Source: CAZYWA01 sp964650975 [NCBI: uncultured bacterium]
GTDB taxonomy: Bacteria; JADJOY01
Length of the DNA stretch: 5,296 nt
Assembly (NCBI GenBank): GCA_964650975.1
Contig: CAZYWA010000547.1
Span: 1-5,296 of the forward strand
Reading direction: 5' to 3'
Numbering within the stretch: the stretch's first letter is position 1; each line of letters opens with the position of its first letter. Shown here one piece after another: positions 1 through 5,296 of the stretch. The notes under the pieces are model-generated. The model had not been told where the DNA came from, searched no databases, and was given only the letters and a program-made list of their open reading frames with translations. The position numbers and the translations under genes were made by a program.

Positions 1-1
1 C

Positions 2-103
2 AGAGCCGCGCACAGCGGCCGCGCGACCTGCTGCACGACCCGCGAGTTCGAGGCCCTCATGGATGCCCCCGAAACGGACTCAGACGTCCACGAACCGCGG
101 TAG
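2..103 (+). CDS. Possible C-terminal end of a convergent plus-strand gene
   Basis: From base 2 an uninterrupted plus-strand frame of 33 codons reaches TAG at 101-103. The translation, RAAHSGRATCCTTREFEALM followed by an acidic DAPETDSDVHEPR, reads like a hydrophilic protein tail, and most codons end in G or C. No family can be named from so short a piece. If real, it overlaps the tail of the minus-strand membrane gene by 24 bases. An alternative is a minus-strand gene start with ATG at 60, open to the left edge (MRASNSRVVQQVARPLCAAL), preceded by a GGGGG tract. The two frames share third codon positions, so base composition cannot separate them. Confidence 0.3.
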   Translation, partial: RAAHSGRATCCTTREFEALMDAPETDSDVHEPR

Positions 104-478
104 CGCCCGCAGCACGAAGCTGAAGAAACCTTCCCGGAGCAGCAAGAGGTAGAGCTGCGCGGCGACCAGCACGAACGCTGCGTTCGACACCACTCCCACC
201 CACGCCCAGATCTCGGACGGCCGCCGGGCGAGCCCTTTGATCCCGGCCGCGAGGCCGATCAGCGCGGGCACGAACCCCGCGAACAGCAAGTACGCATGGA
301 AGGCGGCCCAGAGACCGGGATCGTGAAGCCCTCGATCGTAATCGTGCTCGCCCTGGAAAAGCCGGGGCATCAGCAGATGGCTCGCCCGCAACATCGCGAG
401 CGGGCCGATGAGCACGATCCCGATCGAATACGACCAGCGCACCGCGCGATCGGATCCGGCCGCGGACGTCACGGGCAT
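80..478 (-). CDS. Putative small membrane protein, family not recognised
   Basis: I do not recognise this protein. From the ATG at 478 it has 132 residues; a TTG nine bases further upstream (487) would add MRV in front. Neither start has a good ribosome site, so the choice is uncertain; I prefer ATG. Numbered from the longer form, three hydrophobic stretches look like membrane helices: about 19-40 (WSYSIGIVLIGPLAMLRASHLL), 59-84 (rich in Ala, Leu, Phe and Gly) and 93-117 (IWAWVGVVSNAAFVLVAAQ then leucines). A short polar loop with GEHDYDRGLHDPG (46-58) and a basic KGLARRP stretch (84-90) separate them, and a hydrophobic end with FFSFVLRALPRFVDV (121-135) follows. Codons end mostly in G or C, as in the neighbouring genes. 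It starts 18 bases after the rplQ stop on the same strand, so it may be cotranscribed with rplQ. It could be an integral membrane protein of unknown role; a spurious frame is less likely given the coherent hydrophobic pattern. Confidence 0.6.
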   Translation of the reverse strand: MPVTSAAGSDRAVRWSYSIGIVLIGPLAMLRASHLLMPRLFQGEHDYDRGLHDPGLWAAFHAYLLFAGFVPALIGLAAGIKGLARRPSEIWAWVGVVSNAAFVLVAAQLYLLLLREGFFSFVLRALPRFVDV

Positions 479-499
479 GACCCGCAAGACTCGGGGTCA
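478..499 (-). other. Hairpin spanning the rplQ stop and the next start codon
   Basis: On the minus strand TGACCC pairs with GGGTCA, and a further G-C pair forms after one bulged C, leaving a 7-base loop. The left arm begins with the rplQ TGA and the right arm ends at the A of the ATG at 478. No T run follows, so it is not a standard terminator. It may limit initiation at that ATG or mark the end of rplQ; chance is possible. Confidence 0.35.
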
Positions 500-961
500 G
501 CCCCCCGCCTGCGCGGACGACTCGGCGGCCGGCGCTGCCTTGCCGCCCCCTGGCTCCTTGGCGCGCTTCTTCTTGCGAGCGGCCACCTGAGCGCGGGTCT
601 TCTCGCCGGCGGCGAGGAACTGGATCATCGCCATCGGCGCCTGGTCGCCGGCCCGGGGCGAGATCTTCACGATCCGCGTGTAGCCGCCCGCCCGGTCCTT
701 GTAGCGAGGCGCCAGATCCTCGAAGAGCTTCTTGGCGATGGGGCGCCCGTGAATCCAGCGCATCGCCTGCCGGCGCGCGTGGAGGGTCCCCTCCTTGCCG
801 AGCGTCACGAGCTTCTCGGCGAAGGGCCGCAAGGCCTTGGCCTTGGCCTCGGTCGTGATGATCCGCTCACGCTCGATGAGCGAGGTGGCGAGGTTCCGCA
901 TCAGAGCGCGCCGGTGCGCGGCCGTGCGGTTGAGCTTCGAAATGGCGTTCCGATGACGCAT
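497..961 (-). CDS. rplQ: 50S ribosomal protein bL17 with C-terminal extension
   Basis: bL17 binds 23S rRNA near the polypeptide exit tunnel on the back of the 50S subunit. The 154-residue product shows the family opening [29 protein letters not shown] (1-29), then the [22 protein letters not shown] region (35-56) and the conserved [24 protein letters not shown] end of the core (92-115). E. coli bL17 is 127 residues; the extra length is a Lys/Ala/Gly-rich, low-complexity tail from about 121 to 154 ([20 protein letters not shown]). This is probably disordered and rRNA-binding or solvent-exposed. The start is ATG with GAGGA about 4 bases upstream. It follows rpoA by 54 bases and is the last recognised ribosomal gene of the cluster. 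Confidence 0.97.
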   Translation of the reverse strand: MRHRNAISKLNRTAAHRRALMRNLATSLIERERIITTEAKAKALRPFAEKLVTLGKEGTLHARRQAMRWIHGRPIAKKLFEDLAPRYKDRAGGYTRIVKISPRAGDQAPMAMIQFLAAGEKTRAQVAARKKKRAKEPGGGKAAPAAESSAQAGG

Positions 962-1015
962 GGCTTCCTCGCCCTCAGGTGGTCGTGCGGCCCGGCCGAG
1001 CCCGAACCGTCTCGA

Positions 1016-2050
1016 TCACGTGCGCTCGCTGGCCCCCTGGGCCTCTCGCTCGCGCTTCATCTTCTCGATCTGGTCGCCGCTCGGGAAGCTCTCGAGCCGC
1101 ATGCCCAGGCTCAGCCCCATGCCCTTGAGCACCATCTTGATCTCGGCCAGCGACTTGCGGCCGAAGTTCTTGGTGCGCAGCATCTCTTCCTCGCTGCGCT
1201 GCACCAGATCGCCGACGTAACGGATGTTGTCGTTCTTGAGGCAGTTCGCCGAGCGCGCCGAGAGCTCGAGCTCGTCGACCGAGCGGAACAGGTGCTCGTT
1301 GAACTCGGTCAGCACCCGCGCCGTGGTCTCCTCGGGCTCGTCCGTCTCCTCGAAGTTCACGAAGATGGCGAGCTGCGACTGCAGGATCTTGGCGGCGTAG
1401 GCGACGGCGTCCTCGGGACGGACGCTGCCGTCGGTCCAGACCTCGAGGATCAGCCGGTTGTAGTCGGTGCGCTGCCCGACGCGGGCGTTGGTCACGGTGT
1501 AGTTGACGCGCCGGATCGGCGAGAACATCGCGTCGATCGGGATGAACCCGATGGGGCGATCCTCCTCGGGAGCGCTGCGCTCGGTCGGCACGTAGCCGCG
1601 GCCGACCTCGATGGTCAGGTCCATGCGCAGCCGGCCGTCCTCGGAGAGCGTCGCGATGTGCGCCTCGGGGTTCAGGATCTCGACGTTCTGGTCGACCTGG
1701 ATTTGCCCCGCCGTCACGCGGCCGGGGCCGCGGACGTCGATCTTGCCGTGGCGGACGCCGTCTCCGTGGACCGCGAGCCGCACTTCCTTGAGGTTGAGCA
1801 CGATGTCCGTGACGTCCTCGACCACGCCGAAGATCGTCGAGAACTCGTGCTCGACGCCCTCGATCTGCGCACCGGTGATGGCGCCGCCCTGCAGCGACGA
1901 CAAGAGCACCCGACGCAGGCTGTTGCCGAGCGTGATGCCGAAACCGCGCTCGAGCGGCGCGGCGTAGAACTTGCCGTAGGTCGACGTCAGCGAATCTGCG
2001 TCGTGCTCGAGCCGCTTCGGCTTGATCAGGTCCTTCCAAGGTGCGTTCAT
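1016..2050 (-). CDS. rpoA: DNA-directed RNA polymerase subunit alpha
   Basis: The alpha subunit dimerises to seed assembly of RNA polymerase and, through its C-terminal domain, binds promoter UP elements and activators. The 344-residue product is a little longer than the E. coli protein (329). The N-terminal assembly domain (about 1-235) has [20 protein letters not shown] (34-53) and [19 protein letters not shown] (182-200) followed by LEVWTDGSV (202-210). After an acidic linker (234-242) the CTD runs about 255-318, with [11 protein letters not shown] (262-272) and [10 protein letters not shown] (295-304). Arg266, Asn269, Lys299 and Ser300 match the E. coli DNA-contact residues Arg265, Asn268, Lys298 and Ser299, so UP-element binding should be kept. 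A charged tail (321-344) follows. The ATG is preceded by a G-rich GGGGAGGGGGAGG tract whose GGAGG ends 4 bases before the start. It lies between rpsD and rplQ, the usual alpha-operon order. Confidence 0.99.
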   Translation of the reverse strand: MNAPWKDLIKPKRLEHDADSLTSTYGKFYAAPLERGFGITLGNSLRRVLLSSLQGGAITGAQIEGVEHEFSTIFGVVEDVTDIVLNLKEVRLAVHGDGVRHGKIDVRGPGRVTAGQIQVDQNVEILNPEAHIATLSEDGRLRMDLTIEVGRGYVPTERSAPEEDRPIGFIPIDAMFSPIRRVNYTVTNARVGQRTDYNRLILEVWTDGSVRPEDAVAYAAKILQSQLAIFVNFEETDEPEETTARVLTEFNEHLFRSVDELELSARSANCLKNDNIRYVGDLVQRSEEEMLRTKNFGRKSLAEIKMVLKGMGLSLGMRLESFPSGDQIEKMKREREAQGASERT

Positions 2051-2076
2051 TCGTCCTCCCCCTCCCCGTGCGTGGT

Positions 2077-2093
2077 CTCCGCGTTCGGCGGAG
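2077..2093 (-). other. Small hairpin between rpsD and rpoA
   Basis: The minus strand carries CTCCGC, a 5-base loop CGAAC, and GCGGAG, a perfect 6-bp GC-rich stem starting a few bases after the rpsD stop. No T run follows, so it is not an ordinary intrinsic terminator. It could be an RNA processing or 3'-end protecting structure, or chance in GC-rich DNA. Confidence 0.4.
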
Positions 2094-2096
2094 GGT

Positions 2097-2726
2097 TCAT
2101 TTGCTGTAGAGCTCGACCACCAGCCGCTCGTGGATTTCGGGCGTGCTGAGATCGTCGCGTTTGGGCAACTCGCGGACCTTGCCGCGGAAGGAATCGCGCT
2201 CCAGGTCGAGCCACGAGGGGACGCCGCGCCGCACCACGCTCTCGAGCGCGGCCTGGACGCGAGCCAGCTTGCGGCTTCCTTCCCGCACCTCGACGATGTC
2301 TCCGGTGCGAGTCAGGTACGACGGCACGTTCACCTTGCGGCCGTTGACCACCACGTGCCCGTGACGCACGAGCTGGCGCGCCTCGTTCCGCGAGCTCGCG
2401 AAGCCCAGACGGTAGGCCACGTTGTCGAGCCGCCGCTCCAGGAGCTGAAGCAGATTCTCGCCCGTGATGCCCTTCATCCGGTCCGCGCGATGGAAGTAGG
2501 AGCGGAACTGCTCCTCCATCAGCCCGTAGATCCGCTTGACCTTCTGCTTCTCGCGGAGCTGGACGCCGTACTCGGAGAACTTCGGGCGAAGCTGGCCGTG
2601 CTGCCCCGGCGGATAGTTGCGCCGGTCGATGGCGCACTTCTCGCTGTAGCAGCGGTCGCCCTTCAGGAACAGACGCGCATTCTCACGCCGGCAGAGCCGG
2701 CAGACGGAACCTCGGTAACGAGCCAA
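2097..2726 (-). CDS. rpsD: 30S ribosomal protein uS4 (zinc-binding form), TTG start
   Basis: uS4 binds the 5' domain of 16S rRNA early in 30S assembly, helps form the mRNA entry tunnel, and in several bacteria represses its own operon. The 209-residue product is of normal length. The N-terminal zinc site is complete, with Cys9, Cys12, Cys26 and Cys31, the arrangement seen in Thermus uS4; E. coli uS4 lacks it. The S4 RNA-binding domain spans roughly 99-160, with [20 protein letters not shown] (98-117) and [18 protein letters not shown] (119-136). The C-terminal end [10 protein letters not shown] is typical. The start is TTG: it yields the conserved MARYRG opening, AAGGAGG sits 6 bases upstream, and the first in-frame ATG is not reached until codon 70. 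It follows rpsK by 33 bases and precedes rpoA by 46 bases. Confidence 0.98.
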   Translation of the reverse strand: MARYRGSVCRLCRRENARLFLKGDRCYSEKCAIDRRNYPPGQHGQLRPKFSEYGVQLREKQKVKRIYGLMEEQFRSYFHRADRMKGITGENLLQLLERRLDNVAYRLGFASSRNEARQLVRHGHVVVNGRKVNVPSYLTRTGDIVEVREGSRKLARVQAALESVVRRGVPSWLDLERDSFRGKVRELPKRDDLSTPEIHERLVVELYSK

Positions 2727-2732
2727 CGAACT

Positions 2733-2739
2733 CCTCCTT
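2733..2739 (-). promoter_or_regulatory. Ribosome binding site of rpsD
   Basis: The minus strand reads AAGGAGG, 6 bases before the TTG start of rpsD. This near-perfect Shine-Dalgarno sequence decides the non-ATG start. Confidence 0.88.
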
Positions 2740-2759
2740 CCCTTCTTCGAGAGCCGCGG

Positions 2760-3170
2760 TCACACGCGCCGGCGCTTGGGCTGCCGGCAACCGTTGTGGG
2801 GAATCGGCGTGACGTCGCGGATCATCGTCACACTCACACCTGTCGTCTGGATGGCGCGCAGCGCTGCCTCGCGGCCCGCGCCCGGTCCTTGCACGCGGAT
2901 CTGCACCGTGCGGAGACCCTGATCCTGCGCCTTGCGGATCGCTTCCTTGCATGCGAGCTGGGCCGCGAACGGCGTGCTCTTGCGGGATCCCTTGAAGCCT
3001 TCGGTGCCGGCGCTCGCCCACGACAGCACGTTGCCCGATGGGTCCGCCACGGTGACGATCGTGTTGTTGAAGGTGGACCGGATGTGAACCACGCCGGTCG
3101 GCACCATCTTCTTGACCTTCTTCTTCTTGGGGGTCCCGGCGGGCTTCGGAGGTGCAGTGGTGGTGGACAC
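2760..3170 (-). CDS. rpsK: 30S ribosomal protein uS11, GTG start
   Basis: uS11 lies on the platform of the 30S subunit, next to the 16S rRNA region near the E site, and helps select the mRNA path. The product is 136 residues, slightly longer than the E. coli protein because of a Thr/Pro then Lys-rich N-terminus (1-21, with KKKKVKK at 15-21). The core shows [15 protein letters not shown] (26-40), [14 protein letters not shown] (58-71), [12 protein letters not shown] (95-106) and the C-terminal signature [19 protein letters not shown] (118-136). Asn126-Gly127 corresponds to the site that becomes isoaspartate in E. coli uS11. Position 130 is Gln where the usual bacterial signature has Pro. The start is GTG, supported by GAGGAG 6 bases upstream; the first in-frame Met downstream is codon 22, which would cut away the N-terminus. 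It is separated from rpsM by 68 bases, the largest gap in this cluster. Confidence 0.97.
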   Translation of the reverse strand: MSTTTAPPKPAGTPKKKKVKKMVPTGVVHIRSTFNNTIVTVADPSGNVLSWASAGTEGFKGSRKSTPFAAQLACKEAIRKAQDQGLRTVQIRVQGPGAGREAALRAIQTTGVSVTMIRDVTPIPHNGCRQPKRRRV

Positions 3171-3176
3171 GCGTCA

Positions 3177-3182
3177 CTCCTC
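3177..3182 (-). promoter_or_regulatory. Ribosome binding site of rpsK
   Basis: The minus strand reads GAGGAG, 6 bases before the GTG start of rpsK. It supports GTG over the next in-frame Met, codon 22, which has no comparable site. Confidence 0.8.
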
Positions 3183-3238
3183 TGTCGATTGGTCGATGCG
3201 GTGTTGGCTTCCGAGACGGCGCTTGGTCAGCTGCGCGC

Positions 3239-3610
3239 TCAGCGCGGCTTCGGTCCTGTGCTTCCGCGCCGCGGACCCTTGCGAGTCCGCGAGTTGGTGC
3301 GGGTCCGCTGGCCCCGGACCGGCAGGCCCTTGCGGTGCCGGAGCCCGCGGTAGCAGCCGAGGTCCATGAGCCGCTTGATGTTCATCGAGACGTCGCGGCG
3401 CAGGTCACCTTCCACCTGATAGCGGGTGTCGATGACGCGGCGGATGCGCACCAGCTCGTCGTCGTTCAGATCCTCGGCCTTCTTGTCGAGATCGACGGTG
3501 GCCGCTTCCAGGATCTTCTTCGAGCGCGAGCGCCCGATGCCGAAGATGTAAGTGAGAGCGATCTCGACGCGCTTATTGCGCGGCAGATCGACGCCAGCGA
3601 TTCGAGCCAA
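3239..3610 (-). CDS. rpsM: 30S ribosomal protein uS13, TTG start
   Basis: uS13 sits in the head of the 30S subunit, contacts the 50S subunit through intersubunit bridges, and reaches the P-site tRNA with its basic C-terminal tail. The 123-residue product has the normal length. It starts [21 protein letters not shown], has the helix-two-turns-helix core with [14 protein letters not shown] (21-34), and carries the family signature [20 protein letters not shown] (88-107) before a basic tail. The start codon is TTG: it gives the invariant [10 protein letters not shown] opening, no ATG occurs in frame before codon 76, and a strong GAGGAGG lies 7 bases upstream. It follows rpmJ by 12 bases, and its ribosome site overlaps the rpmJ stop codon, which suggests coupling. 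In E. coli rpsM is the first gene of the alpha operon and is the point of uS4 feedback; here there is almost no leader. Confidence 0.98.
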   Translation of the reverse strand: MARIAGVDLPRNKRVEIALTYIFGIGRSRSKKILEAATVDLDKKAEDLNDDELVRIRRVIDTRYQVEGDLRRDVSMNIKRLMDLGCYRGLRHRKGLPVRGQRTRTNSRTRKGPRRGSTGPKPR

Positions 3611-3617
3611 GGTCCGT

Positions 3618-3624
3618 CCTCCTC
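3618..3624 (-). promoter_or_regulatory. Ribosome binding site of rpsM
   Basis: The minus strand reads GAGGAGG, 7 bases before the TTG start of rpsM. It overlaps the TGA of rpmJ, so ribosomes finishing rpmJ stop on it. This strong match to the 16S rRNA 3' end decides the non-ATG start. Confidence 0.85.
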
Positions 3625-3736
3625 AACCCTGACGTTGCTTGTGTCGAGGGTTGTCGCAGATCACCCGGACCACGCCCTTGCGCCGGACGACCTTGCACTT
3701 CGAGCAGATCTTCTTCACCGATGCACGCACTTTCAT
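3623..3736 (-). CDS. rpmJ: 50S ribosomal protein bL36 (zinc-binding form)
   Basis: This 37-codon gene encodes bL36, the smallest large-subunit protein, which binds 23S rRNA near the base of the stalk region and helps late 50S assembly. The translation begins [17 protein letters not shown], continues with a basic RRKG stretch and ends HKQRQG; length and pattern match the family exactly. The zinc ribbon is intact, with Cys11, Cys14, Cys27 and His32 (C-x2-C-x12-C-x4-H), so this is the C+ paralogue type rather than the zinc-free type that is made in zinc shortage. The ATG start lies 4 bases after the adk TGA, so translation is probably coupled to adk. Its own Shine-Dalgarno sequence is poor, only a GAG-like element inside the adk end. 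In many bacteria map and/or infA stand between adk and rpmJ; here neither is present. Confidence 0.96.
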   Translation of the reverse strand: MKVRASVKKICSKCKVVRRKGVVRVICDNPRHKQRQG

Positions 3737-3740
3737 CGAA

Positions 3741-4403
3741 TCATCTCGTCTTCTGCGCCGGTTGCCGGATGCGCTTCATCAGTTCGCCGAACACCTGGTC
3801 GACCGGGCCGTCGGCCTCGACGGTCTCCAGGAGGCCGAGCTGGCGATAGTGTTCCGTGAGGGGCTCGGTTTGCGTGGCGTAGACGGCAAGGCGGGCGCGA
3901 ATGGTCTCTTCCCGGTCGTCGCTTCGCTGAACCAGCTCGGATCCGCACTTCGTGCAGCGTCCCTCGTCCCCTAGCCCGGTATCGACGTGGTAGGGCGTGT
4001 GGCACGACGAGCACACCCTCCGGCCGCTCAGCCGGCGCACCACGGTTTCGTCGTCCAGACGCAGCAGCAAGCACCGGTCGATGCCGCCGTGAACGGTCGA
4101 GGCCAGCATCGAATCCAAGGCTCGCGCCTGGTTCACGGTTCGGGGAAATCCGTCCAAGATGAAACCTTTCGCACAGTCGGAACGCGCCAGCCGGTCTCGC
4201 ACCAGATCCACCACCACCTCGTCCGGAACCAACTCCCCTCGATCCAGAAACGGCTTGGCGCTCGATCCGAGGGGGCTCTTCGTCTCCACGGCGGCCCGCA
4301 AGATGTCGCCGGTTGCGATCCGTGGCACCCCGAGAGCGCCGGCCAGGCGCTCGCCCTGGGTGCCCTTTCCGGCTCCCGGAGGGCCAACCAAGATCAACTT
4401 CAT
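3741..4403 (-). CDS. adk: Adenylate kinase, zinc-LID type
   Basis: Adenylate kinase (cytosolic) interconverts ATP + AMP and 2 ADP and so balances the adenine nucleotide pool. The 220-residue product has the usual length of the long-LID bacterial form. Visible motifs: P-loop GPPGAGKGT (7-15), the AMP-binding region with TGDILR (31-36), the family signature FILDGFPRT (81-89), and the [12 protein letters not shown] stretch (160-171), whose Arg160 and Arg171 match the catalytic Arg156 and Arg167 of the E. coli enzyme. The LID domain carries four cysteines, CxxC at 131/134 and CxxC at 150/153, the zinc-binding arrangement known from Gram-positive and many other adenylate kinases; the E. coli enzyme lacks these cysteines. 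The ATG start is fixed by the canonical [10 protein letters not shown] opening; the ribosome site is weak (AGAG about 6 bases upstream). It begins 15 bases after the secY stop and ends 4 bases before rpmJ, so it is very likely cotranscribed and coupled with both. Confidence 0.97.
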   Translation of the reverse strand: MKLILVGPPGAGKGTQGERLAGALGVPRIATGDILRAAVETKSPLGSSAKPFLDRGELVPDEVVVDLVRDRLARSDCAKGFILDGFPRTVNQARALDSMLASTVHGGIDRCLLLRLDDETVVRRLSGRRVCSSCHTPYHVDTGLGDEGRCTKCGSELVQRSDDREETIRARLAVYATQTEPLTEHYRQLGLLETVEADGPVDQVFGELMKRIRQPAQKTR

Positions 4404-4418
4404 CCGTCGCTCTACCGG

Positions 4419-5296
4419 CTACCTCCGACCGCGGAAACGACCGCCGCCGCCGGGTCCCGACAAGAATCCATCGTAGCTACGCGTGATCAAGTGGGTTTCG
4501 ATCTGCGCGAGCGTGTCCATTCCAACACCGACCACGATCAGCAACGAGGTGCCGCCAAACCCGAAAGGCATGTGGAAGTAGCCGTACAGGATCGAGGGCA
4601 ACACGCAGATCGCGGCCAGATAGAGACCACCCACCAGCGTCAACCGAGTCAGGATCCGGTTGAGATGCTCGCCGGTCTTCTTCCCCGGCCGAATCCCCGG
4701 AATGTAGCCGCCATACTTGCGCATGTCATCTGCGACCTTGTCCGGGTCGAACTGGATCGCCGCGTAGAAGTAGGCGAAGAACAAAATCAGCAATACATAC
4801 AGCATGTTGTAGAGCCACCCCTGGCGATTCATGCTGCCCACCAGATTTTCCAGGATGGGGTGGTTCGCGACGAAGTCCTTGGGGATGAACTGCAGCAGGA
4901 CCACCGGAAAGGTCAGCAAGCTCGACGCGAAGATGGGCGGAATGACCCCGGTGACGTTGAGCTTGAGCGGCAAGTAGGTGGCCTGGGCGCCGTACATCCT
5001 CCGCCCCACCACACGCTTGGCGTAGTGAACGGGCACGCGCCGGTGAGCCCGCTCGAAGTACACGATCAGCCCGATCACCACCACCATGAACCCGAGCAAC
5101 AGCACCGCCGCGAAGGCGGACAGTTCTCGCGTCTCGATCAGCGACATGCCGGAGCCGAGCGCCTGCGGCAACCGCGCGACGATTCCCGCGTAGATCACCA
5201 GCGAGATGCCGTTTCCGATGCCCTTCTCGGTGATCTGCTCGCCGATCCACATGAGGAAGATCGTGCCCGCGCAAAGGGTCAGCATGGTCATCAGCT
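4419..5296 (-). CDS. secY: Preprotein translocase subunit SecY, 5' end cut by window edge
   Basis: SecY is the pore-forming subunit of the SecYEG channel in the inner membrane, which secretes unfolded preproteins and inserts membrane proteins. The visible part is the last 291 codons or so of a protein usually about 430-440 residues long; the frame stays open to the window edge (a Leu codon precedes the first visible Met), so the true start lies outside. Family marks, numbered from that Met: the TM4 region and following loop with GEQITEKGIGNGIS (17-30), the cytoplasmic loop HYAKRVVGRRMYGAQATYLPLKLN (89-112), the TM7 approach GVIPPIFASS (115-124), and the C5 loop GGYIPGIRPGKKT (194-206) followed by LTRLTLVG (214-221). 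In E. coli the Arg of this PGIRPG loop is needed for SecA-driven translocation. TM10 contains FGGTSLLIVV (245-254). The C-terminus is a Gly/Arg-rich basic tail (278-290). It ends in TAG 15 bases before adk. Identity is certain. Confidence 0.98.
   Translation of the reverse strand, partial: LMTMLTLCAGTIFLMWIGEQITEKGIGNGISLVIYAGIVARLPQALGSGMSLIETRELSAFAAVLLLGFMVVVIGLIVYFERAHRRVPVHYAKRVVGRRMYGAQATYLPLKLNVTGVIPPIFASSLLTFPVVLLQFIPKDFVANHPILENLVGSMNRQGWLYNMLYVLLILFFAYFYAAIQFDPDKVADDMRKYGGYIPGIRPGKKTGEHLNRILTRLTLVGGLYLAAICVLPSILYGYFHMPFGFGGTSLLIVVGVGMDTLAQIETHLITRSYDGFLSGPGGGGRFRGRR

Noticed and set aside
15-22. Eight-base palindrome GCGGCCGC
   Set aside because: Expected by chance in GC-rich DNA; no repeat or attachment-site context.
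975-2039. Minus-strand frame of 354 codons overlapping rpoA
   Set aside because: It lies in another frame of rpoA and is Arg-rich without domains; rpoA itself is beyond doubt.
296-2149. Open plus-strand frame of 617 codons opposite rplQ and rpoA
   Set aside because: It is the antisense of two certain genes plus part of the membrane gene. The Arg/Leu/Asp/His-rich translation with no recognisable domain is typical of the mirror frame of GC-rich coding DNA.
2022-3353. Open plus-strand frame of 443 codons opposite rpsD, rpsK and part of rpsM
   Set aside because: It is antisense to three conserved ribosomal genes, has low-complexity Leu/Arg/Ala content and no ribosome site or family motif.
3152-3859. 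Open plus-strand frame of 235 codons opposite rpsM, rpmJ and the end of adk
   Set aside because: It is antisense to certain genes and its composition is that of a mirror frame.
1-5296. Mobile elements, CRISPR arrays, tRNA/rRNA genes or a novel accessory system
   Set aside because: No repeats with regular spacing, transposase or integrase motifs, or tRNA-like folds were seen; the window is almost fully used by core genes.

Overview
This is a high-GC stretch of the universally conserved ribosomal-protein/RNA polymerase locus of a bacterium. All recognised genes lie on the minus strand and read from right to left: secY (5' end cut by the right window edge), adk, rpmJ, rpsM, rpsK, rpsD, rpoA and rplQ, followed by a small membrane protein I cannot name. 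It corresponds to the end of the spc operon running into the alpha operon of E. coli, with adk between secY and rpmJ.

Organism: GC-ending codons dominate, and the proteins are clearly bacterial (alpha subunit with a standard CTD, bacterial uS4, uS11, uS13 and bL17). The alpha subunit and SecY read to me as closest to the lineages formerly grouped as Deltaproteobacteria (Myxococcota, Desulfobacterota, Binatota and similar). This is an impression from remembered sequences, not a search, and it is low to moderate confidence.

Layout, right to left. Positions 5296-4419 hold the C-terminal two thirds of SecY. Positions 4403-3741 hold adenylate kinase with a zinc-type LID. Positions 3736-3623 hold the 37-residue bL36, with no map or infA between it and adk. 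Positions 3610-3239 hold uS13, 3170-2760 uS11, 2726-2097 uS4, 2050-1016 RNA polymerase alpha and 961-497 bL17 with a long C-terminal tail. Positions 478-80 hold a putative three-helix membrane protein. The first about 100 bases may hold the end of a plus-strand gene converging on the operon. Gaps between genes are 4 to 68 bases, and I see no internal promoter or T-tailed terminator, so the block is probably one transcription unit.

Function: the products serve translation (30S head and body proteins uS13, uS11 and uS4; 50S proteins bL36 and bL17), transcription (alpha subunit), membrane protein insertion and secretion (SecY) and adenine nucleotide balance (Adk). Points of interest are the non-ATG starts of rpsM, rpsK and rpsD behind strong Shine-Dalgarno sequences, the zinc-binding forms of Adk, bL36 and uS4, the missing map/infA, two small hairpins, and the unnamed membrane gene after rplQ. 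I found no mobile element, CRISPR array, tRNA, rRNA or evidence of a new defence or biosynthetic system; this is mostly an ordinary core region.
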